Below are positions 11,908 to 22,300 of a DNA stretch of 64,000 nucleotides, one piece after another. A program made the translations under genes and the position numbers. Within the stretch, counting starts at the first letter, position 1. Every line of letters begins with the position of its first letter. The notes beneath the pieces are model-generated. The model was not told where the DNA came from. It did not search any database and saw only the letters and a list, made by a program, of their open reading frames with translations. The stretch spans positions 18,318,037 through 18,382,036 of the forward strand of contig NC_049991.1 in assembly GCF_000003815.2 (NCBI RefSeq), in the 5' to 3' direction. This DNA is from Branchiostoma floridae (Eukaryota > Chordata > Leptocardii > Amphioxiformes > Branchiostomatidae).

Positions 11908-12003
11908 CTATTTGCCACTTCTCATTTCTGTACTGGGAGCAGTGTAGGAGAAGTGTCGGTACCACCGCGGCGTGTCTCCGGCCTCCGCGCGATCCCTGTA
12001 CTC
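11908..12003 (-). CDS. Candidate alternative last exon of LUC7L3
   Basis: Just downstream of the LUC7L3 stop, the minus strand has a good acceptor (TTTACAG) followed by GC-rich, protein-like sequence. In one frame it reads EYRDRAEAGDTPRWYR and on to MRSGK, ending in TAG at 11910-11908. The last coding exon of LUC7L3 carries a strong donor (CG|GTGAGT at 12164) only 20 bp after its stop. A 22 bp mini-exon (12055-12076), flanked by AG and GTAAGT, lies between. This may be 3' UTR splicing or an alternative C-terminus. The frame linking it to LUC7L3 is not settled. Confidence 0.35.
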   Translation of the reverse strand, partial: EYRDRAEAGDTPRWYRHFSYTAPSTEMRSGK

Positions 12004-12184
12004 CTGTAAAGGATTTCCTGGATGCAAAGAGTCGGCACATTCAAGCATACTTACTGTCCCATTTACACACTGTTGGCTGAGATAGGCTTGTTGTTGTTTG
12101 TTTGTTTGTTTGTTGTAGTAAATAAAAAATGAAATTAGCACCAAAAAGGACCGTAAACACTCACCGAATGAGAACTGAGGGGTC

Positions 12185-15100
12185 TCAGTTATCAGGGTGA
12201 GTGTCACCTTCATTTGAGGCCTTGCTGTCCCCGTCGTTATCATCAGCAGAGTTGGCGTCCATGGCCTCCTCACTGCTCGCCTCTTTAGCATGAATGTCCC
12301 CATCCTCCTGGTCCATGGACCCCTGAGGGTCGGCACTCTCTTGTACATCATTAGCATCATCCTCTTTAGCCTGGTGGACACCTGTCAGGGCACATGAAAT
12401 GACAAACTGCTACTTAGAGATGAAAATCAACGCTTGGCATAAAATCATCATGTCTTTTTTTTTTACAACTAATTCCTGGGAAATAAGGTACAAGTAGAAG
12501 GCTGTTCAACTGAAGCACTAACAGTCTGGTTTTGATTGTAATACATGTGTATGTAACATTTCTTCTTTTTTTGTCTCAGACTCTCAGTCTTCGCATCGAG
12601 ACAACCAAGTTAATCTGGATGTCACTAAGATTTTGCGCAGAGATTGGTCATCACGGACAAGATTGGAAAATAAGAGATGGCGGACAGATTGTGTTGGAAA
12701 GACACAAAAAAGGCCAAATAGAAGCACACAGAAATATGGGCAAAGACTTTTATTTATTTCTGTGTTTATCTCAAAGAGATTGTATGATGTTTCCTTACCC
12801 TCCTCCTCCTCCTGTGAGCTGTGTCTGTCCTTGTCCCTGCTCTTGTCTCGGCTCCTCCTGTCCTTATCCCTGCTGCTTCTGTCCTTGTCTTTACTGCTCC
12901 TGCCCCCCTCCCGATCATGGCTGCGTGACCGGTGGCGGCTCCGGCTGCGATCCCGGCTCCGGCGCTTGCGGTCTCTACTCCTGGAACGGCGCTCGCGCTT
13001 TCTGTCGCGGTCCTTGCGATCCTGACTACGGGAGCGACGCTTCCTGTGAATGGTAATAATATGTTGCAGCATCAGTAATAAAAGGCCTTCATACTGAAAG
13101 CTAAAACTCAAAGAAATTCCTACAGAATCAACCAAGAAAAATGATAATACTCGTACCTTTCCCTGTCCTTGCTACGGCTTCTACTGCGGTGACGTCCAGA
13201 CCTCTCTTTGCTGCGTGATCGCCGGCTGCGCTTGGAGCGTTCCCGCGACCGTGACCTTCTGCTCCCTGACCCTGACCTACGACCCTTGGAGCGGGATCGG
13301 CTGCGTTTCTTCCTTCTTTCCTCCCTTTCTCTCTCTCTCTCCTTCTCCAACTCTTTCTCCTTCTCTTCCCTCTCCTTACGTCTCCTCTCCCGTTCCTTCT
13401 CTCGTTCTTCTCTCTCCTTTTCAAGCTCTTTTTCACGGTCCTCTCTCTCCTTCTGTCGTTTTTCTTCCCTCTCTGGATCTACTGGTACTCCCCTAACAGT
13501 TTTCTGTGTGAGAAGAACAGCTGCATTAGATCACCACAAAACAAAATATTCTACTTATCTGAACAAAACAACCTGGCTACAAAAAAACAGTAACTTGTAA
13601 GCAAGCTTTCTTCATTGAAAAACAAACAAGTAATAAGCAATTTCATGTGCCATTACTTTTTAATCATTCTAAACTAAGACTCATAAAAAACTGTCTTTTA
13701 CAGTTAGTTACCTGAATTAGCAATTATTACTGATTGTAATGACTTCACTTTGACAACATCTAAGGAAAAAAAGTTTTCTTACAGCTTTTAATTCTTCGAT
13801 GGTTGCCTTGATCTTGGCGTAGCCCATGTGTTGTTTGCCCATGAGATGGTCGTCCACTCGAGACTGGGCATCCCCCACGATGAGAAAGGCTCCACATGTC
13901 TCACACACTTCCATCTGCTTCTCCTGGGCTGTCATACTGTCGATGCTCTGAGATTTACAGAAAATAAAGAAAGTTCTTACATTCATTTCAAGTGAATATG
14001 CACAGCTCATTGTTCTCATATGTCATATGTGTTTCCATTTACAACAAACAACGACATATTCAAGTTTTGAAAACATAAACACTGATCTTATAACCAGACA
14101 GGAGTTATCTCCTATATCCAAATAGATCTATGTCCAAAATTTTAGCAGTGTTTCGGAAAGACTGCAAAATCAACCAAATGAACGTGTGTCATGGCACTAC
14201 TCTCAGTCCCCACTCTGAAGGCAAGTTCCTTGTTGAAGAGGAAGAAATACTCATAAAGGACAAAACTACAATCTTTTGTGATAACAGAAATCTGGTGTAA
14301 ACCATGATAATGGACTCACGGATTTGTTAGCCTGTCGTAGCTGTTCCCTCTCCTCCTTGAGCTGATCACACAGCTTCATGACTCCCTGTGCCTCCTCCAC
14401 CTTCCCTTCACACCCCAGCTGTTCCACCTGCACACACAAGAATAAGAGTATAAGATCCAAAAAACACACTATAAAGTGTTAACTGATGTAATCAACTTGA
14501 AAATTTAACGTCTATACTCTCTACTATATATATGGTAATCAAAGGCCAAAGTAGTCAATTACACACCTGTTCCAAGAGTCCATCGATTCTGTCTGTCAGC
14601 ATCAGGATCTTCTCTTCATTCTTTACAATTCCTCCACCGCCCTGCTATCATGTGGAGAGAAGGGGAGACTCCCATTAAAAAACTGATATTTCAGAACTAT
14701 CAATAGAAATGCAGTAAACTTTTAAGTCATTTTCAAGCCATTGAACGGCAGTGTTCTCGCCAGGCCTTTTCAGCATAGCGGGCCGATACGCTGTGGGCTG
14801 GAAAAATGACGCTGTAAAACGCCCGCTACGCTGCTTTTTCATCCAGCGTAGCGGCAAAAAAATGGGGAATAAAAGAAAAATATTGTAGTAAAAATACATA
14901 GGCACGCGCCAAGCATGCGCTATCAGCTCGAAGGGAGGTGTTTTACAGCACCGGCCCGCCGTACCGCTGGCTCGCAGCCCCTCCCACCCGGGATCGCCTT
15001 GCGTTCCCGCGCGCTGAAATGTAAACACAGACGCGAGAGGGCCTTGCCCGCACGTGATTAGCGGGGTGGGAATCTCTCCCCGGAACAGCCAATGTGTATA

Positions 15101-18100
15101 ATTTTTCCCGCGAATTTGGGGAGCGGCGTTGATAAACCGAGGCTGTTTACTAGCAGTTGCGTCTTTCTTTTTCAGTACGGAAAATGGAATCAATTATTTC
15201 TGACACATTTCTAGAGCAAGAACTTGCGTTCCAAAATTTCCTGTTCTAAATTTTGCGTTTGCCGCCCTGCGTTCGTGCCAAAAAAAAATATATATAAAAT
15301 GAGTAGCGCGTGTGCTGCGAGTGATCAGTGGGGTGGGATCCCTCCTCGGAACAGCCAGTTCCCGGGGAATGTCCTTATTTGGGGAGCTGGGTTGACCAAC
15401 ATAGGCTCTTACTGATAGTTGCGTAATTTTTATTTCAGCGCTGGGAAATAGAATCAATTCTTTCCGACATAATTCTGGAGCAAGAGCGGGTCGCTTTCCC
15501 AAAATTCCTGTTCTAAATTTGAAGCTCTTTGTATCGGCATTCGTAAGATACAAACCATCGTAAGTTTATATGTGAAACCCGGGCGTTTAATAGTTTCGCC
15601 GACAAGCCTCCCCCTGTGGCCCCGCCCACAAACCGCCAGGGCATCAAAGGGCCGCCGGCTATCAATCAAACGCGGCTGTTGTTTACAGTTTCAGTCATGT
15701 GCCGTGTGCAAGTTTACAGCGAACTTCAACGTAATATTACATTCCTTGGACTTTCTTTCCCACAGCGGTGCTTCTACAAAATATTTATTAGACTGTAATA
15801 CGGAGTCCCACATGTTTTAAAGAATGGAATCTGACGCGGAACAGCGTTTTTTTACCGGGTATTTTCTTGAAACATGTCCGTGGGAATATCGTCTAAACTC
15901 TAACGGCGAGGCGGCGACGCAGGGAGACCGTCAACAAAAGTCGCACGGCTGCTAACAGCGATACTAGCGCTATAAACAAGCGCTTCAACTTCGGATGGCA
16001 ACCAGGACAATATTTTTAAGTACTGTTGAGCTGAGTAAAGTTTGTTGTTTATGAGTTTTTAGTTGTCTGTGAAGCTTTGACCCGAAATATTGTTACGTCA
16101 AACTGCTGAAGAGAAGTTAAGTGACTGCTGCGATTATCGTAGATATGGCCCTAAAAAAATGATAAAATAAGCCTTCTCAATAGCCTAAAATGCAAGAGCT
16201 TCCGGGGGGTGTCGCCCCCCTGGGTCCCCCAACGGGGCTCTGCCCCTGGACCCCGCCGGGGGCCTTCGGCGGCCCCCGGACCCCTGCCCGACGCTGTGAA
16301 AAATTCCTGGAGAGAACACTGAACGGGTAAATGTACTGTACAATTACAGTAAGTGCTTTCTCCGAACTTGTTGTCCGCACCTGCCCTCTCTTGATTCGAA
16401 GAAGATGAAATACTTACAGCGACTTGAGCCTGCTGTTCGCTGAGCGCGAGGCGGGCGTGGCCCCTCCTGATGCGCCGCTCCACGTCCGCCATGCAGCTCT
16501 GCAGGTAGCGCAGGAAGTCTTCCTCGTACCCCATCCGCTGGAACCGAGAACTCTTTCTGTACCTATACAACAACAAGTCCGTGTGCAATGCGTGAAACAA
16601 TTCTCAGACAACTTGGCTCATAGCCAATCAGGAATGTATGTAGCAAGTCAGCAACATAATTTGTGTATTTTTGACTCAAAGAACAATAGTTTTATCAATC
16701 TGACAGTATAATCACTTGAAAGAGAAGGAAGAATTTAGAATTAAACTCACTCCATGCAGTGACATTTGTGTATTTCCGTAGGCCTTTTATGTTACAAGAC
16801 CATTCAAAATATGTTGCATGCCACACCAAACCAGGGATGCCATCTTGACGAGTTGTCCTGATGCCAGTAAAACAACTGAACTCTTCTCATAGTATTTCTT
16901 GGGGACTAAATCCGACTTTGATATTGTTTTCATAATAAAGTCAAATGCAAAGATTTTCGAAACAGCTTTTGACTAAACTTGTTACTATGACATTTGCAGT
17001 AAAATCACCGTGTTTTTCTCCGCATGCATAACTTACCCATCTCTGAGTCCGTCATCATGAATCTTGTCACAAGGCCCCAGGTCTGAGCGGGTGTTGGTGA
17101 ACAACTCGGATGGACAGAAACTGCATAGGAAGTGTTTACAGACCTGTAGAAGAAATACACCGAAAATGTATGTTTGAAATTTTGAAGTTCAATGAAATGT
17201 ACTCTGTAAAGTTCTTCTTCTTCTTTCGGTTAAGGCAGCCGCCTTCAACTAATTGAAGATTATGCTGCCTATATATTGAAGTCTACTGCGAAGCGTGGAG
17301 GTAATGGGGTATTGTAATGTGGAGGGAGGAACGGGTGGGGAGGGAGCTATATATGTAATTTGAAATTGGCCAGAGTGGCACTGAGGGCTACCTGTGCTGG
17401 GAGTCCATTCCAGTCCTTCACAGTTCTGGGGAAAAAGGCATACTGAAACAGTGAAAGCCAGAGCTTTCAAACTTGGGTATGAACTGGGATGGCGTAACTG
17501 GGACCAGCACATGGTAGACAGCGAACAAATTATTCATACTAAGCAGATGATATGTGATTCTTTTTACCTAACACATAGGAGTAATCACCAAGAACAATGA
17601 CATCACGTGACAGTTGACAAATATTTACAGTAACTTGGGGTTTAGAAAACAAATGATATATAATAATATGGATGATTACCAAAAACGGTGGCAACAAGAA
17701 AAGCCACTACACGTGAAAATTGTACATCATGAAAAACAACCTGAGCACATATCCAAGCTGGCCTCAATAAATTATTCACATGTGTAAATTATGATTTCCA
17801 GGAACGAAGCTGAAGGTGGAGGGGGTGGGGGGTGATCGCGGCACTGAGGCCGAGGCTGATCCGCTCTGAGAGAGAACGCATGCGTTTGGGATGGGAAAAT
17901 ATTTACCAAAACACGACACAAATGTAAAAAACCTTCCTCTAATGTTTCGTGAAGAATATATACACTTCTCAGCTACTAAATGTGCCTTTCTGGAGAAGGC
18001 ACGATCCCAGAAATGTAGTTATTTGTCACATATAATTCGATATAAAAAAGACAAAAAGGACAGCCGATGTTCACCAAAATGGCGGACATGCCTGCACAAA

Positions 18101-18273
18101 CGCTGTCAATTAAATTCCCTAAATAATGAAAATATGCCCATAAAACGTCTCCCAGTGATCACAAATACCTTCTCGTCGCTCCAGTGTATGTCTTCTTTCT
18201 TCTCGTTGGGCGCAAGGTTGCGATCTCGCCCCATCAGCTCGTCCAACATCTGAGCCATGAAAGACGCCGACAT
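12185..18273 (-). CDS. LUC7L3: LUC7-like protein 3, U1 snRNP-associated splicing factor
   Basis: Nuclear splicing factor; Luc7 family proteins bind U1 snRNP and influence 5' splice-site choice. Nine coding exons on the minus strand: 18273-18169, 17143-17037, 16562-16418, 14641-14567, 14427-14320, 13947-13783, 13503-13157, 13043-12799 and 12381-12185. Every junction is GT-AG and in frame, giving 497 residues, near the human isoforms. The start MSAS...LLDELMGRDRNLAP-like block is conserved. The first zinc finger has Cys37, 42, 45, 60 and His64. A coiled coil follows, then the second finger CETCGAF (Cys195, Cys198, His214, His220) with the family hallmark DDHLMGKQHMGY. The C-terminal half is an RE/RS-rich domain and then an acidic tail ending THPDN. 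Intron 3 carries a 1.57 kb element. Confidence 0.96.
14749..16321. mobile_element. 1.57 kb inverted-repeat element in LUC7L3 intron 3
   Basis: Left end CAGTGTTCTCGCCAGG and right end (reverse complement) CAGTGTTCTCTCCAGG form terminal inverted repeats. The direct repeat AACGG (or TGAACGG if one base is shared) flanks both sides (14742-14748, 16320-16326). Internally, two degenerate direct copies lie at about 15050-15240 and 15325-15500, each with GTGGG...GGAACAGCCA...GAATCAAT. A very GC-rich block (16200-16300) sits near the right end. No transposase ORF. The ends and flanks suggest a non-autonomous hAT-like element. Confidence 0.75.
17215..17480. repeat. Possible interspersed repeat in LUC7L3 intron 1
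   Basis: TTCTTCTTCTTT start, then purine-rich GGAGGGAGGAACGGGTGGGG and a CTGTGCTGGGAGTCC block, unlike the neighbouring AT-rich intron. Composition suggests repeat-derived DNA, but only one copy is present in the window. Confidence 0.3.
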
Positions 18274-19351
18274 CTTGCCGGTTCGTGCTGCGTCTCGTCT
18301 GACCTTCCCGGCATGCACCGCGCGCCTGGAAAATTCCGCGCCTGGAAATCGTCATCGTCAAGCAGATGTTAAGTGGAAGGCAAACTTTCAAGTACACATG
18401 TATTAAATGCATGGTGGTGTTTGGTGCAAAAAGAACGAGAACCTTAATGGCTACTATGTATAAACAAGGAGGTAGTCAACATACAAAGAACATCTAAAGA
18501 TATTGCTATCAGCTAGGTGATACACCACACCTTGTAATGACTTTGAACAATGCTCAACACAGATTTCGGGTTTCAAGTTTATAACATGATATATACGTGG
18601 TATCGTCTGCAGACTAATATTCATCTTTATGAACATTGCTTACTTGACAATTTCCTGAGTGACAGGTGGAAAATGACGTAACAATTTTTCCTCCGAACAG
18701 CTGCACGTCAGCAGCCAATCAGAGCTCCGCTTGTATCTGTGCAGACCAAACCATTCTTTACAAAGAGGTTCATTCGTTAAAGTTATTCATGAAAGATTCT
18801 ATATATCTACCCACAATAAAGTCAATTATAATTATTATTCATAATATTTGATATATATTGATGTAAATTTTTTGTCACAGTCTGGGCTTTATTCAATATT
18901 TAACTCAGAAATTTACCCGAGTTTGCAATATGGTACCGTCCTAATCATGTGACGTCGGTACGAAAACAGGAAGGTCCAAGATGAGCACGTCACCGGAACG
19001 TACTGCGCCTGCGCGAAAAGTATAGACATGCTAAACCTTGCTCAACCCCTGGTTTACTAAAGGGCCGCATTTAAGAAAGTACGTGCGTATATAAGGGTGA
19101 AATCCCGTTTACGTTTTACATGAAACCATGTCTCTAACATATATTGTGCAACAAGCGGGATTTCAATGCAACGTTGACCAAACCAAGCCCCAAACCACCA
19201 GGGTTCGCGCAGGCGTAGTACGTTCCGGTGACGTGCTTCCAAGATGGCGGTTGTCTGACGATACTTTTGTGACGGAGCCGACGACAATTTTTTTTCCGGT
19301 GGACAGGTGGACACGCCGATTCTGACGACTTGTGGGCTTCGAACCTTACCG
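18274..19351. promoter_or_regulatory. Divergent LUC7L3 / WIPI2 intergenic promoter region
   Basis: 1078 bp separate the two start codons. Near WIPI2, CCGGTGACGTGC (CRE-like plus ETS core) and CCAAGATGGCGG (YY1-type) lie at about 19224-19249. GTGACGTC lies at about 18949. A TATATAA-like string lies at about 19088. The LUC7L3 side is CpG-rich (18290-18350). Two inverted arms repeat the CRE/ETS/NRF1-like module (18985-19017 and 19204-19237). Promoter roles are inferred from motifs and position; transcription starts are not visible. Confidence 0.6.
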
Positions 19352-22300
19352 ATGAACCTTGCCGGGCAAGGCGGGGATAACTCCGCCGGCCTCCTCTTCG
19401 TCAACTTCAACCAGGACTGCACGTAAGCGCCCGGACTTGCCACAAAGCCCGACCTCTCTCCGACTTGTTTTTGTCCCACCTAAACACCTTTGTTTACCCC
19501 TCTGTTCTTCCAGCCGTGTCCGCGCTAAAACGTCTCGTCTGTTGTTTCCCTTTTCCAGATCGTTGGCAGTTGGCTCGAAGACGGGATACAAACTCCATTC
19601 GCTGAATTCCGTGGACAAATTGGACGTGATCTATGAAAATGGTAGGTCGACTTAAGTCGTATTTATTTGACAGGTCAAGAAACAAGTGGCAGGGGGCAGC
19701 CCTTAAGGGGGGGGGGGGGGGTGGTGATGCAACGGTTTGCATATATTTTGCACCACCTTTTTTGCGGTGCAGGGAACTGTAGACGCACATGTGATGTACG
19801 TGGCAGAGGCAAAGGGAAACTGAATGAGTAAAGCTCTATTTTTAGATTGGTTTCAAGTCAGGCTTGAAGACCAGGCCTTATTTCGACTTACATGTAGAGG
19901 TAACATTGGAACAGAAGTAATAGCTATGCTCAATGCCTTTTTTCCTTTGCATAGCATAGCCTTGACTGCAACCATACAGCTTGTGTCAGTCTGCCTATAA
20001 GTACTCCACAAATAACATTTCACCAAAAATTACAGTCTGATTTACAGCAAGTCCCGTGGCACCTGGCACTGTTCCAGGCTGTCGTCAGGGTGGGTTCACC
20101 TGACCTAGTTATATTCCCAGATGTCTGTGTGTGCTGTCATTATCTGCCTCACAGTCACAGATGAGGTCCTGGGTCCAATTGTAGAGAAATAATGTGAGAC
20201 ACTGGTTCAATCCTGGCTGGGAATGCACTTGTCTTTTGAAAGGTGCTTATAAAAAATGGGAACCCATGTAAAACTACCTGTGCACAAACTATTGCTGTTT
20301 TTGTCTGTGTCTACTGTCATTATCTGCCTCACAGTTGACATCCTGGTTTCCATTGCCGGTAAATACGAGACACTGTTTTATTCCAGGCTAGTGCATCTTG
20401 GTTGGGGCTGCACTTGTGTTTCAGAAAGGATGTAAAATGGGAATCCTATGTAAAACTACCTGTACACGAGCTATTTGCTGTTTTTGTTTACATCCAGTGT
20501 ATTCTTGAACTGGTGCCTACCAGGGCATCAGCAGATTAGATTACTAGTTGATATTTGAATTAGCCTGATCAAGTTGCAAATTGATATGTAAATTAATCTT
20601 TTGTCTACTTTCTGCCTGCCAGTGTGTCACACTGTGACATCATCCCGATTACTCAAATACAGGAGAAGCCAGTTAATTGCACAACAGATTAACGCACACA
20701 AAGGCTTCTGTTAACTGCACAAAATCCCCAAATCCCAAACCAATGTGGTCTAGCTAGATAACTTCTCATTATTGCACCTGCCAGATTATTGCACAAAATT
20801 CACTGGCAAATAAGCCGTGCAATTAAGCGGCTTTTAACTGTATACCCTGCTACTGAAACAGCTTGCAATTGGAAGCTTTCTGCTCAAAGTACTGTGTAGT
20901 GTTTAGGCACAAGAAGGATTCAAAAGAAGGAATAGTCATGATCCAAGAGATGTCTTGTTTGTGCCCTGCCTGTGCTAAGTAGTACTGTAACGAATACAAA
21001 TCTTGTGTGTGAATGAGGCCAGGGCAGTCATCATTATTCAGGATCAGAAGTCTTGCTGACAGTTATTGCTCGGCAACTGAAGCAGGAATGTAACTTTGTG
21101 TGATTTACCTTAATGTGATGAAAAGGTGTATCAGCATTAGGACAAGTAGCTTTTGTTTCAGCCAACTCACAAGGTGGACTTGTTTTTGTAAGAATCAACA
21201 ATGTTTCAGGATATTACAATTTGCAAATTGTTTCTGGGAATGAAATGGTAGTCACAAAGTTACACCTTCATGAGGGTCTGTATGGGGGTCCCGGCAATGC
21301 TTTATGCTGAATTCAGAAGAACATGTACACCTTACAGATTGCACTTTGGCCTTACCAAGTGCACTACTCCTAAGTGTTCCTACAGATCCATATGGGACTG
21401 GAAATAGTGTAGTAGTGGCCGTGTTGGTCAGGTGGCTGCTGTGGCTGCTAATACAGGTTTGACTGTATATAAAACATAACAATTTTGCACAATGCTACAT
21501 GTAATATATACTGTGTGACTGTGTGTCCCCCTGAAGCAGAAAGTGAGGATGTGTGCACTGTACCAGTACACAGCTCTAACAATGCTACATGTGACTGTGT
21601 GTCCCTCTAAAGCAGAAAGTGAGGATGTGTGCAGTGTACCAGTACACAGCTCTAACAATGCTACATGTGACTGTGTGTCCCTCTGAAGCAGAAAGTGAGG
21701 ATGTGTGCACTGTACCAGTACACAGCTCTAACAATGCTACATGTGACTGTGTGTCCCTCTAAAGCAGAAAGTGAGGATGTGTGCACTGTACCAGTACACA
21801 GCTCTAACAATGCTACATGTGACTGTGTGTCCCTCTAAAGCAGAAAGTGAGGATGTGTGCACTGTACCAGTACACAGCTCTAACAATGCTACATGTGACT
21901 GTGTGTCCCTCTAAAGCAGAAAGTGAGGATGTGTGCATCGTGGAGCGGCTCTTCTCCTCCAGCCTGGTGGCCATCGTCAGCCTGTCTGCACCCCGCAAGC
22001 TCAAGGTGGGAGAGACTAGAAAAGATACAGGGTTCTGGTCACTGAAGAGATTCATTAGTCCCGTATGACTATGAGCACTGTTAATAGGAATTTTTCTTCT
22101 AACAGTTACATATATTTGAGGTAAACACCAAATTTTCAGTCCATCTTGTTCACGGAATTGACCTACTCTTGCGAGAGTGCAGAATATCCACGCAAGTAGC
22201 GACCTAGTTTTGCACTCTCGCAAGACTAGGTCTATTCTGTAAACAAGATGGACATACATGTAAGCATATGTCTGTGTCATAAACCATTGCTAGCATTTCA

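Larger units (their letters stand above)
7726..12184. other. Intergenic / 3' UTR region between convergent genes
   Basis: The EGF-protein gene and LUC7L3 converge here. There are plus-strand AATAAA signals at 9365 and near 9634, and minus-strand AATAAA signals (TTTATT on +) at 11513, 8963 and 8465. The region also holds one inverted-repeat element (8484-8796), CA-rich low-complexity DNA (about 8830-8930), a (GTA)n run (about 10993-11012) and candidate minus-strand exons described separately. No other gene recognised. Confidence 0.6.

Noticed and set aside
12532-13600. Plus-strand Ser/Leu/Pro-rich ORFs
   Set aside because: Antisense of the RS/RE-rich exons of LUC7L3.
20190-20225. tRNA B-box-like GGTTCAATCC
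   Set aside because: No cloverleaf can be formed around it, and it lies within the intron 2 tandem repeat.
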